Assembly (NCBI RefSeq): GCF_001625215.2
Contig: NC_030386.2
Coordinates: forward strand, 22,786,545-22,850,544
Length of the DNA stretch: 64,000 nucleotides
From: Daucus carota subsp. sativus
Taxonomy: Eukaryota; Streptophyta; Magnoliopsida; Apiales; Apiaceae
Reading direction: 5' to 3'
Shown: piece after piece, positions 54,186 through 64,000 of the stretch
Layout of the letters: each line of letters begins with the position of its first letter
Numbering within the stretch: position 1 is the stretch's first letter
Program-made: the position numbers and the translations under genes
Notes under the pieces: model-generated
Databases searched by the model: none
The model's input: only the letters and a program-made list of their open reading frames with translations
What the model was told of the DNA's origin: nothing

Positions 54186-57169
54186 TACCCCTTTGGCTCT
54201 CCATGATGGAAATAAAATAGATTGTCCCAGTTCCAAATTTTGGAGATCCCATTGATGTTAGTGAATCATTTATATCTTGTCAAGTAAATACCTTCATTTT
54301 TCATAAAATAATGTAATTTGGCATGTTGATATGGAAAACTTTCAAAAGGTTAACTAATTTGATTGCTATCATTTATTATTCATGATCAAGTTGGTTTGTT
54401 TGGTAGACTACCCTTATTTTATAAAAATTAAAAATATTTGTGATTCACTATAGGACAAAAACTTGATCATTCCTTTTTAAAGAAAATGACAAGAGGGGCA
54501 CTAATAATTGAATCCACTATAAATTTAGTAAATTAAAATTACGTTGGATTCTTTCATCATGTCAGTAAAATATACATATATTAATTTAAAACTCGAGCAA
54601 ATATAGAAATGTCAAATAGTCATGAGCATGCAAACATTGAACTGTCAAGTTAGTATTTTAATACCGATCACAGAAAGATGCCAAGGTGCTGCTGCTTCAG
54701 CAGACTAAACAAGCTCAACTATGAAGTTCATAATATTATAGTAATCATAATCCACGTAAGAGCATCTCCAACCATAGCAATCCCTTAGCTAAAATGTAAG
54801 TTGGCTATCATAAAAAATAAAAAATATAGCCAACTTCTCGAAAAACTCCTACTCTAACCATACTTAACTGTTGTCGCCAGCTAAGATGTTCCACCCATGT
54901 CATCAGTTGAAAAGACAGGGGAAATGGAGCCACGCCGCACAGTCCCACCTTTCCTCTGATACGGTGTTGCGAATTGCGTCATTATAACACCTTCTTCCTG
55001 TACAAACATTCATCTTCTTAATGGATTATATTTATCGTTGAGTGAAGATGACCGAGAACGTTGTAAAGACAGGGAGGGATTGATTTTTGAATGTTTTGAA
55101 GCCATTAAATTAGTAGACGACTACACATCATCCTTTATCATATTTATACCAGGTTAAAAGAGATGACCATAAGTCCATAACCATTTTTTTTCATCTTGGA
55201 GAGGAGTTCTTTCCAGAATTTCAGGTTAAAGGAAGATTGTATTGTTTTGAGCTTAAGGGTGCGGTAGAAGCAGGTTTTATATTAGTTTTTGACTAGAAAG
55301 CAGGGATTCTTCGCTCAACACCACGCACTCGATTTTTGGAGATTTTTCGATACTCGGGAATTCTTGGAGATTCTTGTTTATGATTAACTAGTTGAGAAGT
55401 CGAGCGTTGCGGCGGGTTATAAAAATTATATTAATAATTTAATATTAATATTTGTAGAATAAAATAAATTTGTGGTTGCCTATAAAAAGTATATTAACGA
55501 TTCAAAATTAATACTTGTATGATAAAATAAATTTTGTATTATAAAAATTTTGATGCAATACCAATACTAATATATAAAATTGCAAAATTGGACTATAATT
55601 CATGGTGGAAAAAATGAAAATAAATTTATACACGTAATTAACAATTTAAAGCACGACGAATCTTAATTTTATTTTCTGAAAAGTAATCATGTTCATACAT
55701 TATCACCTTCCTCCAATTTTTTTGGATTGATTGTGCACAAAAATATCTAACTTAAATCTGTGAGGTTTGCAGTATTGAGAGTGTGTAGGTTGTGTTTAGA
55801 TGATCCAAAACCCAGCAATATATAAGGGTATTTATAGGTGCAGAGAGGCTTGTGTGCTATACTATTTCCCATAATTAAATAATCTGAAACAAAATGAGAT
55901 TAAAACTTTCAAGCTAATATATTCCATAAATAATCTGAAATAAAATCAGATTCTGAAACTTGCTTGTAATATACCCGAAACTAAAAAAAATAGTTTTAAT
56001 TTTTGATAATTAAAAAATTCTAAAAAATTAGAAAAATAGAACGGAGCGATGTGAGAGGCGCCACCTACACACCCCTCGCTTCTCCACCATATTATCCTGT
56101 ATACAAAGTAAATCATATAAAATTTAACAACAAACATGCCCGATGAACAAAACAAATATTATAAAAGAATAACCAACAACCATACATCACTAATAGTTAA
56201 TTTATTGATATCATCCATCAATATCATGTCAAGACTATATTTTTTTCCAGTGTTTGAATTTGTCGACTCTCACATAGCGGTCTATAACTACCTTTGCTTG
56301 CAACAACCTTTATTTTTTTAATACTATATAAACAGCTTGCATGAAACGGCACCACCAAGTTAGAAATCAAGCAATAGAACTATCACCAGAAAGAGGTAGG
56401 GTTGTGGTATAGAGAGAGATGAGGTTGTGTTTAGATGATCCAAGACCATACAATCTATAGGTGTATTTATAGGTGCAGAAAGACTTGTGTGCTACTCTTT
56501 CCCATAATTAGATAATCTAAAACAAAATCAGATTAAAACTTTCAAGCTACTATATTCCATAAATAATCTGAAACAAAATCAGATTCTAAAACTTGCTTCT
56601 AATATACCCAAAATTCCAAAATTAGAAAAATAGCAATTTTATTTTTGGAAAATAAAATTCTAATTCTAATTAGAATTCTAATTAGAAACTTTCATCCAAA
56701 AATTCCAGAAAATTAGAAAAATAGAACGGAGCGATGTGAGAGGCGCCACCTACACGCCCCTCGCTTCTCCTTTATATAAGTATATTGATGATTGATATTG
56801 ATGATTATGTGATTAGTTGAATATTTTATCAATTAACTACCTTATAATGTAATAATTGTGTTATTAAATAATTATATTATAAAATTGTAAAGGATATCGA
56901 ACTTATTTATTTGATTATTTGGTTTGAAATTTGAATATATATATGTAACTCTTGAAATACATGTATAATATATTTTTAATATATCGATATTTGCCGAATC
57001 TCCCCACCTGAATCCCCATACATTTAAATTTGTCGAATTCTCGTATCCCCGTATCACGCAGTCTTGTACCCACACCCGCACTCATGCTTCATAGGTTTTT
57101 GATTTTGAGATAAAATGTAGCTGCCTTCTGGTTAGTCCCCTGATGGTCGTATAGCTTGTTGCGGAGAAT
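54186..57169. other. Intergenic mosaic upstream of BAHD 4
   Basis: No intact gene. At 54763-54910 lies the left part of a GAGCATCTCCAACC-type MITE. At 55090-55300 are scraps of a K-type BAHD relic (PPGT-like and N-terminal pieces, minus strand). At 55790-56770 there is a direct repeat pair (separate entry). At about 57085-57169 is another N-terminal scrap of the K-type relic (TAGCTGCCTTCTGGTTAGTC). Confidence 0.6.
55790..56770. repeat. Direct repeat pair, about 300-360 bp each, possible small LTR-type element
   Basis: 55790-56095 and 56415-56770 share a beginning TTGTGTTTAGATGATCCAA and an end GAGGCGCCACCTACAC followed by CCCTCGCTTCTCC. Each contains ATTTATAGGTGCAGA. Between them lie about 320 bp without coding. 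It could be a miniature LTR retrotransposon, but no primer-binding site is clear. Confidence 0.55.
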
Positions 57170-57263
57170 TTTTCAAAAACTGATGCACAATTGTTTCAGT
57201 GCCTTCCTATCTGGTTCGCATGCTTCCATCCTTACTTTCACGTCAGTAGCATAATCCTCCTGC
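57170..57263 (-). pseudogene. GGP-like exon 4 fossil
   Basis: Minus-strand sequence EDYATDVKVRMEACEPDRKALKQ-like, preceded by the same GCAG acceptor but ending before the terminal codons. It directly abuts a BAHD N-terminal scrap, the reverse of the normal gap seen at 60480-60797. Confidence 0.85.
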
Positions 57264-57551
57264 GTTTATACAGGACTAATACTAAAGGACTAAGACCGAT
57301 AGAGGGAAACGTCGTCCCACTGCTAGGAGTTAGACTGCTCTCTCCTCCTGGAACATTACCATTTGCAAGAGGACTTCCTCCACATCCATAAGGTCACCAA
57401 GAGGCTCCAGGCTGTTTAAATCTTCCTTCGCCATAACTGCAGCTTATTAAAGTTCCACTCAGCAAAGTTTTTGCCCTTGCCCTTCTCATTTGAAGGTGTG
57501 ATTGACACCATCACTGCAGTTTGCTCCAAAGGCCTCCTGGCTCCAAAATAC
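57264..57551. other. Unidentified coding-like scrap
   Basis: The minus strand has a short open stretch (PYGCGGSPLANGNVPGGESS at about 57391-57332) and, beside it, a piece (TCCAGGCTGTTTAAATCTTC) shared with about 14970. It looks like exon debris of another gene that I do not recognise. Confidence 0.35.
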
Positions 57552-58880
57552 GAGTGATTGACACTTTACACCCCTTATGTTTAGGCGCTTTTTCGATTTG
57601 GTCTCAAATAAATTTTTTTGGCAGTATGCACCCCAAAGTTTGAAAAGCGCTTCGCTTTGCACCCCTTTGACCAATCTCCGTTAATTGACCGTTAAAGTTA
57701 ACAGATTTCAGGTTTTCACTTTGCACCCCACAATTTTAATTTTTTTTAAAGGAGTGTTTTGAAATATTTTTTTTTCAGTCCCTGACTAACGAGTGGGGTG
57801 TTGCTGTTTATCAAGAAATTTTTTATGAATGTTTCACTGATCATAAATGCTCCACGACTTGATATTAGTCCATGCTCCCAGATAAGAACTTATATGGGAG
57901 AACAGCAATATGAATTTTATATTATATTATGAGTCGTAGTAACAGTTCTGGATATTCTACCAGGAACTTGGAGGGTTGGATGAGTTTTAGCAATGTCCCG
58001 TGCATTTGGTAATCGTATGCTAAAGCCATTTGTTGTGGCAGAGCCTGAAATTCAGGTAGAACGTGAAACATAATGGATACTGGCGTATCTCTATCTTTTG
58101 TCACTATTAAGCTGTTCGCAGGATATGCATGCAATGGCCTGTTTATTTCTTTTCTTGTTTGTCTTTTGTATTCTTATTTGAATAGTTAATCTCATTTTCA
58201 ATATTATAAAGCCACAAGTTACGAATAGTGTGGATGCATATAGTATGCTTAAAGCTTGGAGGAAACATATTACATATGTCTATTGTCTCTTCACACACAC
58301 GCACACGCGAATAAAATGCAAAGCCACTTGGGATCACATGCATTCCTCTAAAACTCACCTCCACTGTAGCAATGGATCATGGTTGGAATTTTTCTTCTAA
58401 TTGTGAAATTTTTGATTACTGTTGGTTTGTTACATGCTTACTCATTTACACAAGAAGTTTCTTTCTCATTGTGCAGACACAAAACGAACTTGCTGCTTGT
58501 GAATATTTAAAAACTCGGATAAATTAATTTAGTTTGCTTACCTATTGAATTAGAAAAGATGTAGTTAACCATAATGTTAATCTTGCATTCTTTAGTAGTT
58601 CTAATCAATGTCCAAAAGATGTAGTTTTTTTCAGTCTTGAGGAAAATATTTTTTTTTGAAAAAAAATATTTCAAAACACTTATGAAAAAGAATTAAAATT
58701 GTGAAGTGCAAAGTGAAAACCTGAAATCTGTTAACTTTAACGGTCAATTAACGGAGATTGGTCAAAAGAGTGCAAAGCGAAGCGCTTTTCAAACTTTGGA
58801 GTGCATACTGCCAAAAAAAATTGTTTGAGACCCAATCGAAAAAGCGCCTAAACATGAGGGGTGCAAAGTGTCAATCACTC
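57552..58880. mobile_element. MULE-like element with long terminal inverted repeats, possible gene capture
   Basis: The terminal inverted repeats are about 190 bp, 57552-57741 and 58691-58880, both beginning GAGTGATTGACACTTT and about 92% identical. 1329 bp in total. The flanks are similar AT-rich 9-mers but not an exact duplication. The interior (57780-58640) is not transposase. It contains open stretches on the minus strand around 57922-58134 and 58143-58364 that resemble exons but that I cannot assign. Long TIRs with foreign-looking interior fit a Pack-MULE. Confidence 0.75.
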
Positions 58881-59313
58881 TAAAAATAATATAAAAATAA
58901 AATAAGTTGTATGAAAATGTACACCATATAAACTTTTGACTTTAAGAATAAGTCGGTTTCTGCCTTTTTTTTAATTTTAAGTTGTCTTCTGGCTTATGAC
59001 ACAAATATAAAATTTTCTAGTGATTTATAGAAAGAGATCAAGTGATTTTTCTGCACCTTACAGCCGAACATTCAAGGGTGACTAAATACCAGGACAGATT
59101 GTTTCTGCTTTTATTAAGCTTTAAGACTAAGTAGATAAGAAAATATGAATTGCAAATATCACATTTATTTGCTGCCTCACATTCACTAAAAGTCTGGTTT
59201 CCAGAAACGATAATTGATTGATACCTCAAATTTGTTTTTAGCTGATGATATTGGAATAATACCCTTAGCTGATGATATTGAAATAATACAAAGTTACTTT
59301 CAACAAGAGAGAG
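58881..59313. other. Downstream flank of BAHD 5
   Basis: Non-coding, related to the flanks downstream of the other BAHD genes, with two GATGATATTGGAATAATA-like units at 59245-59290. The sequence on the right of the MULE-like element continues a segment also present at 52730, so the MULE split it. Confidence 0.6.
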
Positions 59314-60480
59314 CTAGACTAAGAAAGAAGCATAGGCAAGCAGATCTTTATCAGCTAGGAAATTTTTCATGTCCTGTTCTTCCAATCCAATGATGGTGTT
59401 TATACCATCTCCACTCGGCGTATCCATCATAATTGCGAAATTAGACATAGGGATGTCCACAAATGCAGCTTTTACTGGCCTTCCCCACCCGAAATCCATC
59501 TCATCATATAATGGGAAATTACAAATGCTGCTAATGAGATAAAGGTTGTGATTAGTTTTTGCATATTTTTCCACCAGTGCCATGTTTTCTTTTCCGACCA
59601 AACTGTTTGTTCCTTTAAGCTGCATCTTCCCTTTCTTCATTCGGGCTATCAATGTACTTAATCTTGTCTCATTCATCGTAGTTGTTGGAACGTGATTTGA
59701 TGCAATTAGATTTCCCACAGTTGTTTTTGGCAATGTAGGATCAATGAGAGGACGCATGTTTACTGAATGCATCAGTACAGATTTAGTATAGGCCCCGGAG
59801 TTTGAAAATTCACTGGCGGTTAAATCATCGTTACATGATGGTGGTGCTGATTGTTGCAGCTCGTGCACAAAAGTGGGACTAAGATGCACAAGTTTTTCTT
59901 TTTTGTCAGGGTTGAGGCACAAGCTTGCCCAGTAACTTAGGAATGACAACAAAGTCAGAGCATCACCAATACAGTGGGAAAGGCTCACAGCTATAGCTAT
60001 TCCTCCGCAAGAGAAATGGTTTAGTTGAACCGCCATTAAATTACAAGAAGACAACAATTTTCCCCAAATGGTACCAGGTGGACAGAGATGACCATAACCA
60101 TCTTCTTCATCCTTGGTAGGAGTTTTTTCCAGAAATTCTGATAATTTACATGCTACCTGGGCCTCAAAGAAATCAATGCCTTGGTCATTGTATTCTACGC
60201 GTGATCCTGAAGAACTTAGCTTTCCCGCAAGGGGATAGTATTTGGAAAGTGTATTGGATAGAGAGTTCTTCAGTAGATCTGGTCTGATGGCTTTACTAGC
60301 TAGTGGTTGTAAATTGGAATAAAAGAATATTATAGGCGTGTAAGGACCGGCCAGCCCTAGATCATGTAAAGGAAGAATGTAAGGCTTGAGTTTCAAGGGT
60401 GTGGGAGAGGCCGGTTTAATGTTAGTTTTTGATTTTGAGATTACATGTAAATGCCTTCTAGTGAGTCCCCTCCTTATCAT
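59314..60480 (-). CDS. BAHD acyltransferase, copy 5, with in-frame internal deletion
   Basis: 388 aa from the start that matches the other copies (MIRRGLTRRHLHVISKSKTN). HXXXD is HCIGD at 169-173 and DFGWG is at 329-333. 177 bp (59 codons) are missing between the LTASEFS and NSGAYTKSV regions, including the conserved NELVTALLYRC segment. This joins the two halves of the enzyme across a missing linker and helix, so folding and activity are doubtful. The stop has moved: TAA became TTA, adding Leu-Val before TAG. The frame is also open 45 codons further upstream (to 60615) because of a 1-bp loss in the leader, and the upstream ATGs there are probably not used. No clear TATA box remains. It is either a recent pseudogene or an altered protein. 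Confidence 0.8.
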   Translation of the reverse strand: MIRRGLTRRHLHVISKSKTNIKPASPTPLKLKPYILPLHDLGLAGPYTPIIFFYSNLQPLASKAIRPDLLKNSLSNTLSKYYPLAGKLSSSGSRVEYNDQGIDFFEAQVACKLSEFLEKTPTKDEEDGYGHLCPPGTIWGKLLSSCNLMAVQLNHFSCGGIAIAVSLSHCIGDALTLLSFLSYWASLCLNPDKKEKLVHLSPTFVHELQQSAPPSCNDDLTASEFSNSGAYTKSVLMHSVNMRPLIDPTLPKTTVGNLIASNHVPTTTMNETRLSTLIARMKKGKMQLKGTNSLVGKENMALVEKYAKTNHNLYLISSICNFPLYDEMDFGWGRPVKAAFVDIPMSNFAIMMDTPSGDGINTIIGLEEQDMKNFLADKDLLAYASFLV

Positions 60481-60796
60481 GCTGTTGCGGAGAAGATAAG
60501 ATCTATTGCACGGAATGGGGTAGAAATGCATCTCCATTGTTCCTCTGTTATAATCTTTTGGCTTTCCATGATGGTTTAAAATAATGCAATTTAGATTAGC
60601 CCTGTTGTACACCAAGGCTGACCGAAGTGAATGCAGTTGCTGGAACTAAACTAGTATGCCTATATGGAAAATTTCGGAGAGACTGACTTGAATTGATTGC
60701 TATTATTCAATCTATATTACTCTTAAGATATAATAAAGTAAATATCGAATAAATTTTTAAGGAATCACAGTAGTTTCATAAGTAAATAAAGACTAA

Positions 60797-63398
60797 TCAC
60801 AATCTCCCCTTGAAAAAACTGATGCACAATTGTTTCAGTGCCTTCCTATCTGGTTCGCATGCTTCCATCCTTGCTTTCACGTCAGTAGCATACTCCTCCT
60901 GCATTTATACATTACCTATATTAGTTTAGTATAGAAGTATATATCAAGTTGTTAGACATGGATGCATTCAAAGTTGTAGTATACCGAGATTAAATTGCGG
61001 TGGAGAAGACGATCAACAAGGTGGAGAAGAATATCCTTGGTGTACTCGGGATGACCTTGAATTCCCATGATATTATCACCATGTCTGAACATCTCTATCC
61101 CGGTCTTATTCGACCATGCCATCACCTCTGCTTTTGGGGGAAGCTCTAACATCTGGCAAAACATTTCTACTTAACCAAGTTCAACTGCAGATAACAGCAG
61201 TGCAACACTAGCCCGAAAAGGTCAGCAGACCTTTTCGGGCTATATTTGTTTTTTGCTAATTACGTTTTTTTTTTTAATTCTAACAAAATCATTTGTATGA
61301 AATTTGGAATACCTCATCTTGATGGCATTCGATCACAGACAATGCAGTAGGGATGTCGAATGTCGAAGGAAAGACCTTGGAGGACGAAGACGAGACACGC
61401 ATCGGGGATGAGAGATGGATTGTTGTGATTCCAATGTCCCATCCTGAGTGTGCCCTCCCAATCCGTCCTCCTAATGCACGTCCCAGTATCTGCCCAAAAG
61501 ACAGGAACAAAACCAGAGATATTAATTAATTGATACATATTTAAAACAAATTTTTTTATGTTATCTTTAAATAATTCAAATATGACTCTCACAGTATTGT
61601 AATTTGCATGATTGGGTTGACAACCCATATGATACTCACACGCTACCTAACATTACCGCTAGAAAAGGAATAATACATATTTTCAGCTTTCAATGTCATA
61701 TACTAAGTTCCTAAGAGCATCTCCAATGAGAGGTGCTAACTAAGGTTGCTTAAAATGACACATCATCAAAAGTATTATTATTTTATCTTCTCTCTCTTTA
61801 TTTGTACTTTTGGCAATTTTTACATAAAAATTTGCTCCAATGGTTGGCAACCAAAGTTGCCACATAAATTGCACGATATAAAACAAATATAAGTATAAAA
61901 AGATAGGGAATTATATGCTTTAGGGTGATATACACACTTCTTTCCACTTTAGGAGGGTGCCAAAAGTTGGCAACTTTAGAGCATCTCCAACGGCGTTGAC
62001 TATAATCGTTGGCTAAATTGGACCTGTAAGACATTATGTAAAATTTGCTGAACCTGTAAGACATTTTGCTTCAATGGTATTGGCTATATTGGTTGGCTAT
62101 AATTTAAAAATAGTATGTTATTAATATTTTAAATTGTTAAAATAGAATATATCAGTTCAATATGGTAATAAATGATGTACAATCTTCCTACAGATTTTCT
62201 TACCGACCTGTAGAGGTTCGACAAATTTAGCCATCCATAGGAGGTTGGCTAAATTTATAGACAACAGCTGAGCATGGTTGGAGTTGAGGTTTTGGAGCTG
62301 TTGGCTAAATTTTTTTATTTTAAGTATGCCAACTCACTTTTTAGCCAAGGGATTTAGATGGTTGGAGATGCTCTTACTTGGCACCCCTTCCACTCCAATG
62401 AAGAGCCAACAAAAGTGTCATGCCACGTCATGCCACATGACACTTTGGCACTCTTTTTGGCACCCCATTGGAGTTGCTCCAATTGTTTGCAGGGTCTCTT
62501 CGAAAGTCGGGATTTTCACGAAAACAAGTGTTACCGAAACAAATACTCTCCACGCAGGAGTAGTGTCTGGCTCTTGTTACCAACTCTCGGCTGGGATGTA
62601 TGATATATCTGGTAATTTGGTATTTACTATTACGTCTGAGCCAACTAGATGGGTGGAGTTGACATTATAATGTTAAATTAGTTAATTAAGCAGGCTTGCT
62701 TGTGGATTAAGACTAGGGGCACGTTTGATTAGGTTTATAGTAATAATTCCTGACTTAGTTTGGAGGGTGTTTATCCGGACTTATATGCGGTGTTTAAAGC
62801 ATTTTCAATTTTAAACTAGAAAAAATTTTATATTTATGTAATAACCCAAAAATGTTATATTATGAAATATTTATTTGAGTGATTAAATTGACTTTTGTTT
62901 AAAAAATATAAGTTATTCAAAAAAAAAGTTTATTCAAAAAGATATATTTTACGATTTCTGATTTGCTACACAAATAAAAAAAATTAGTTTTTAAAATTGG
63001 AAATGACTTAACGTATGTCTTTGATCAACGTCAATACAAAACGGTTTAATTTGCTTAATATAATACGAGTTTTCTAACATGAAAATTACCTGGTGTCCGA
63101 AACATATTCCTAGAAGTCTTTTTTTCATGGAATCCAACTTCTTGATGAGATTTAGCAGGTTACATATCCAAGCATCATTCCCATGAGCATCATTGCAGCT
63201 TCCTGTGATGACAAAACCATCAGAAAGTCCGATCTCCTCGTCGCCGGGCAATTCTCCTGCGACGACACGGTACATGTCCCATGTTTCTCCTTGCTCAGCT
63301 AGCATTTCTACAAACACACCGAAATAGCCTCCGTATTTTGTCTTCACATATTCGGAATCCTCTGCACATAGAAGAACACCAAATCTCTTGCCACCCAT
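60797..63398 (-). CDS. GGP: Gamma-glutamyl peptidase-like class I glutamine amidotransferase
   Basis: Four exons on the minus strand: 63398-63090, 61489-61313, 61152-60985, 60898-60797, total 756 nt, 251 aa, all with GT-AG sites. The class I amidotransferase triad is visible: nucleophile Cys99 in GICFGHQ, and His196 with Glu198 in GHPEY. Length and architecture match plant GGP proteins. Those of Arabidopsis remove the gamma-glutamyl residue from glutathione conjugates in the cytosol during sulfur-containing specialised metabolism. Whether this one has that substrate is not shown. The start is MGGKRFGVLL, because the frame further upstream is leader. The third exon could be entered at an earlier AG, but that gives an immediate stop. 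Intron 1 is long (about 1.6 kb) and holds nested MITEs. Fragments of the 3' end occur at 44832 and 57170. Confidence 0.92.
61715..62479. mobile_element. MITE in GGP-like intron 1 (outer)
   Basis: The left end GAGCATCTCCAATG and the inverted right end GAGCAACTCCAATG bound about 765 bp that hold another MITE. Flanking TAA/CAA is an imperfect match. PIF/Harbinger-like. Confidence 0.6.
61979..62373. mobile_element. MITE nested in the outer MITE
   Basis: GAGCATCTCCAAC at the left, GTTGGAGATGCTC at the right, with TTA target duplications (61976-61978, 62374-62376). 395 bp, PIF/Harbinger (Tourist) type. Confidence 0.88.
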
Positions 63399-63612
63399 GT
63401 TTCTGGTTTTTCTTCTTGCAGAGTAGTTTTTGAATAGCGCACACAAATCACAAATGTTGCAAATTATATATAACACAGATATATGTTAGTGTGTGACGAT
63501 ATGTGCAAGCAGAAGTGCGCGGATACAAGTGTTATTCTCTCTGGGATAATTTGGGAGAGACTAGAGAGAGAGAGAGAGAATATTTATTCTCGTTAGAGGA
63601 AGAATGTATTTT

Positions 63613-63620
63613 CTTTTATA
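63613..63620 (-). promoter_or_regulatory. TATA box of the GGP-like gene
   Basis: TATAAAAG on the minus strand, about 220 nt before the ATG, followed by a CT-rich leader (GAGAGAGAGA on the + strand at 63565-63580). Confidence 0.6.
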
Positions 63621-64000
63621 GATGATGTGGGTCGATATTTCACCACCTCGCGAAAACTAATTTACCTTCCGACTTTGGAGAGAATAGATAAAACGAGGAT
63701 GAGGGTAATTTTATTTATTTATTTTGACATATATAAACCAATGATGAGGATAATTAATTGTCTATATTTTTAATATTTATATAAATTATAAAGATATACT
63801 CCCTCCAACATTAAGAGGTGTTTTTGATTTAAAAAAAAATATATTCCAAATTATTGTACATATAATTTTAAATTTTATTATTTTCGATTTTATTAGTAGG
63901 CATGAAATTATGAAAACAGACATGTTAGTATTGTAGTATGAAATTATGAAAACAGACATAAATGAAAGAAGTAATACTAATATTTTAAAGTAATAAAAAT
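63621..64000. other. Upstream region of the GGP-like gene
   Basis: AT-rich. CTCCCTCCAACATTAAG at 63799, preceded by TA, looks like the left end of a Stowaway element whose other end I do not see. No gene seen. Confidence 0.45.

Noticed and set aside
60481-60615. Upstream extension of BAHD copy 5 to an ATG at 60615
   Set aside because: Matches non-coding leader and promoter of the other copies; open only because of a small deletion.

Overview
The window is plant nuclear DNA, most likely from an asterid-type eudicot. It is AT-rich and intron-rich and is loaded with LTR retrotransposons, Helitron-like elements and MITEs. The species cannot be fixed from the sequence alone. Three kinds of host gene are present: (1) a complete 20-exon dynamin-related protein of the DRP3 class on the + strand (3311-13099, 832 aa when spliced); (2) a minus-strand array of BAHD acyltransferases of the vinorine-synthase-like type, with four intact single-exon genes (16400-17725, 31844-33181, 40776-42113, 52789-54111), one with an in-frame 59-residue deletion (59314-60480), and many broken pieces; (3) a complete four-exon gamma-glutamyl-peptidase-like class I glutamine amidotransferase on the minus strand (60797-63398, 251 aa).

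Layout: 1-3300 holds an inverted-repeat element with a Helitron-like insertion, then the DRP3 promoter and leader. DRP3 introns carry a Helitron-like piece, a Stowaway MITE, another MITE and a 160-bp tandem repeat. From 15.8 to 45 kb lies a tandem array whose unit (about 9 kb without insertions) is a full BAHD gene, a decayed BAHD relative split by two Stowaway elements, and a second BAHD copy. Later events broke this second copy. In one unit a Tat-like Ty3/gypsy element (21639-30484) cut it; in the next it is two overlapping halves separated by an apparent solo LTR that carries a pogo/Emigrant-like element. A second block (45.1-61 kb) restarts with the 3' end of DRP3, interrupted by a very young Ty1/copia element (45509-51441) that itself carries a hAT MITE. 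It continues with BAHD, a probable Pack-MULE-like element, another BAHD and the complete GGP-like gene.

The main structural result is a fusion at about 45126-45129, where the end of a GGP-like exon 3 joins DRP3 intron 15. This is the junction expected from a direct tandem duplication of one ancestral block running from DRP3 intron 15 through the BAHD region to GGP exon 3. It explains why the first GGP-like copy has only its 3' end and the second DRP3 copy only its last exons.

The BAHD and GGP-like genes lie on the same strand, 317 bp apart at 60.5-60.8 kb, and GGP exon fossils recur beside BAHD fossils. A pathway in which both act is possible but is inference; nothing in the sequence shows the substrates. 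I saw no CRISPR array, rRNA or convincing tRNA gene. I did not see an unmistakably new molecular system. The novelty lies in the duplication architecture, the retained tandem BAHD genes, and several nested or recombined mobile elements.
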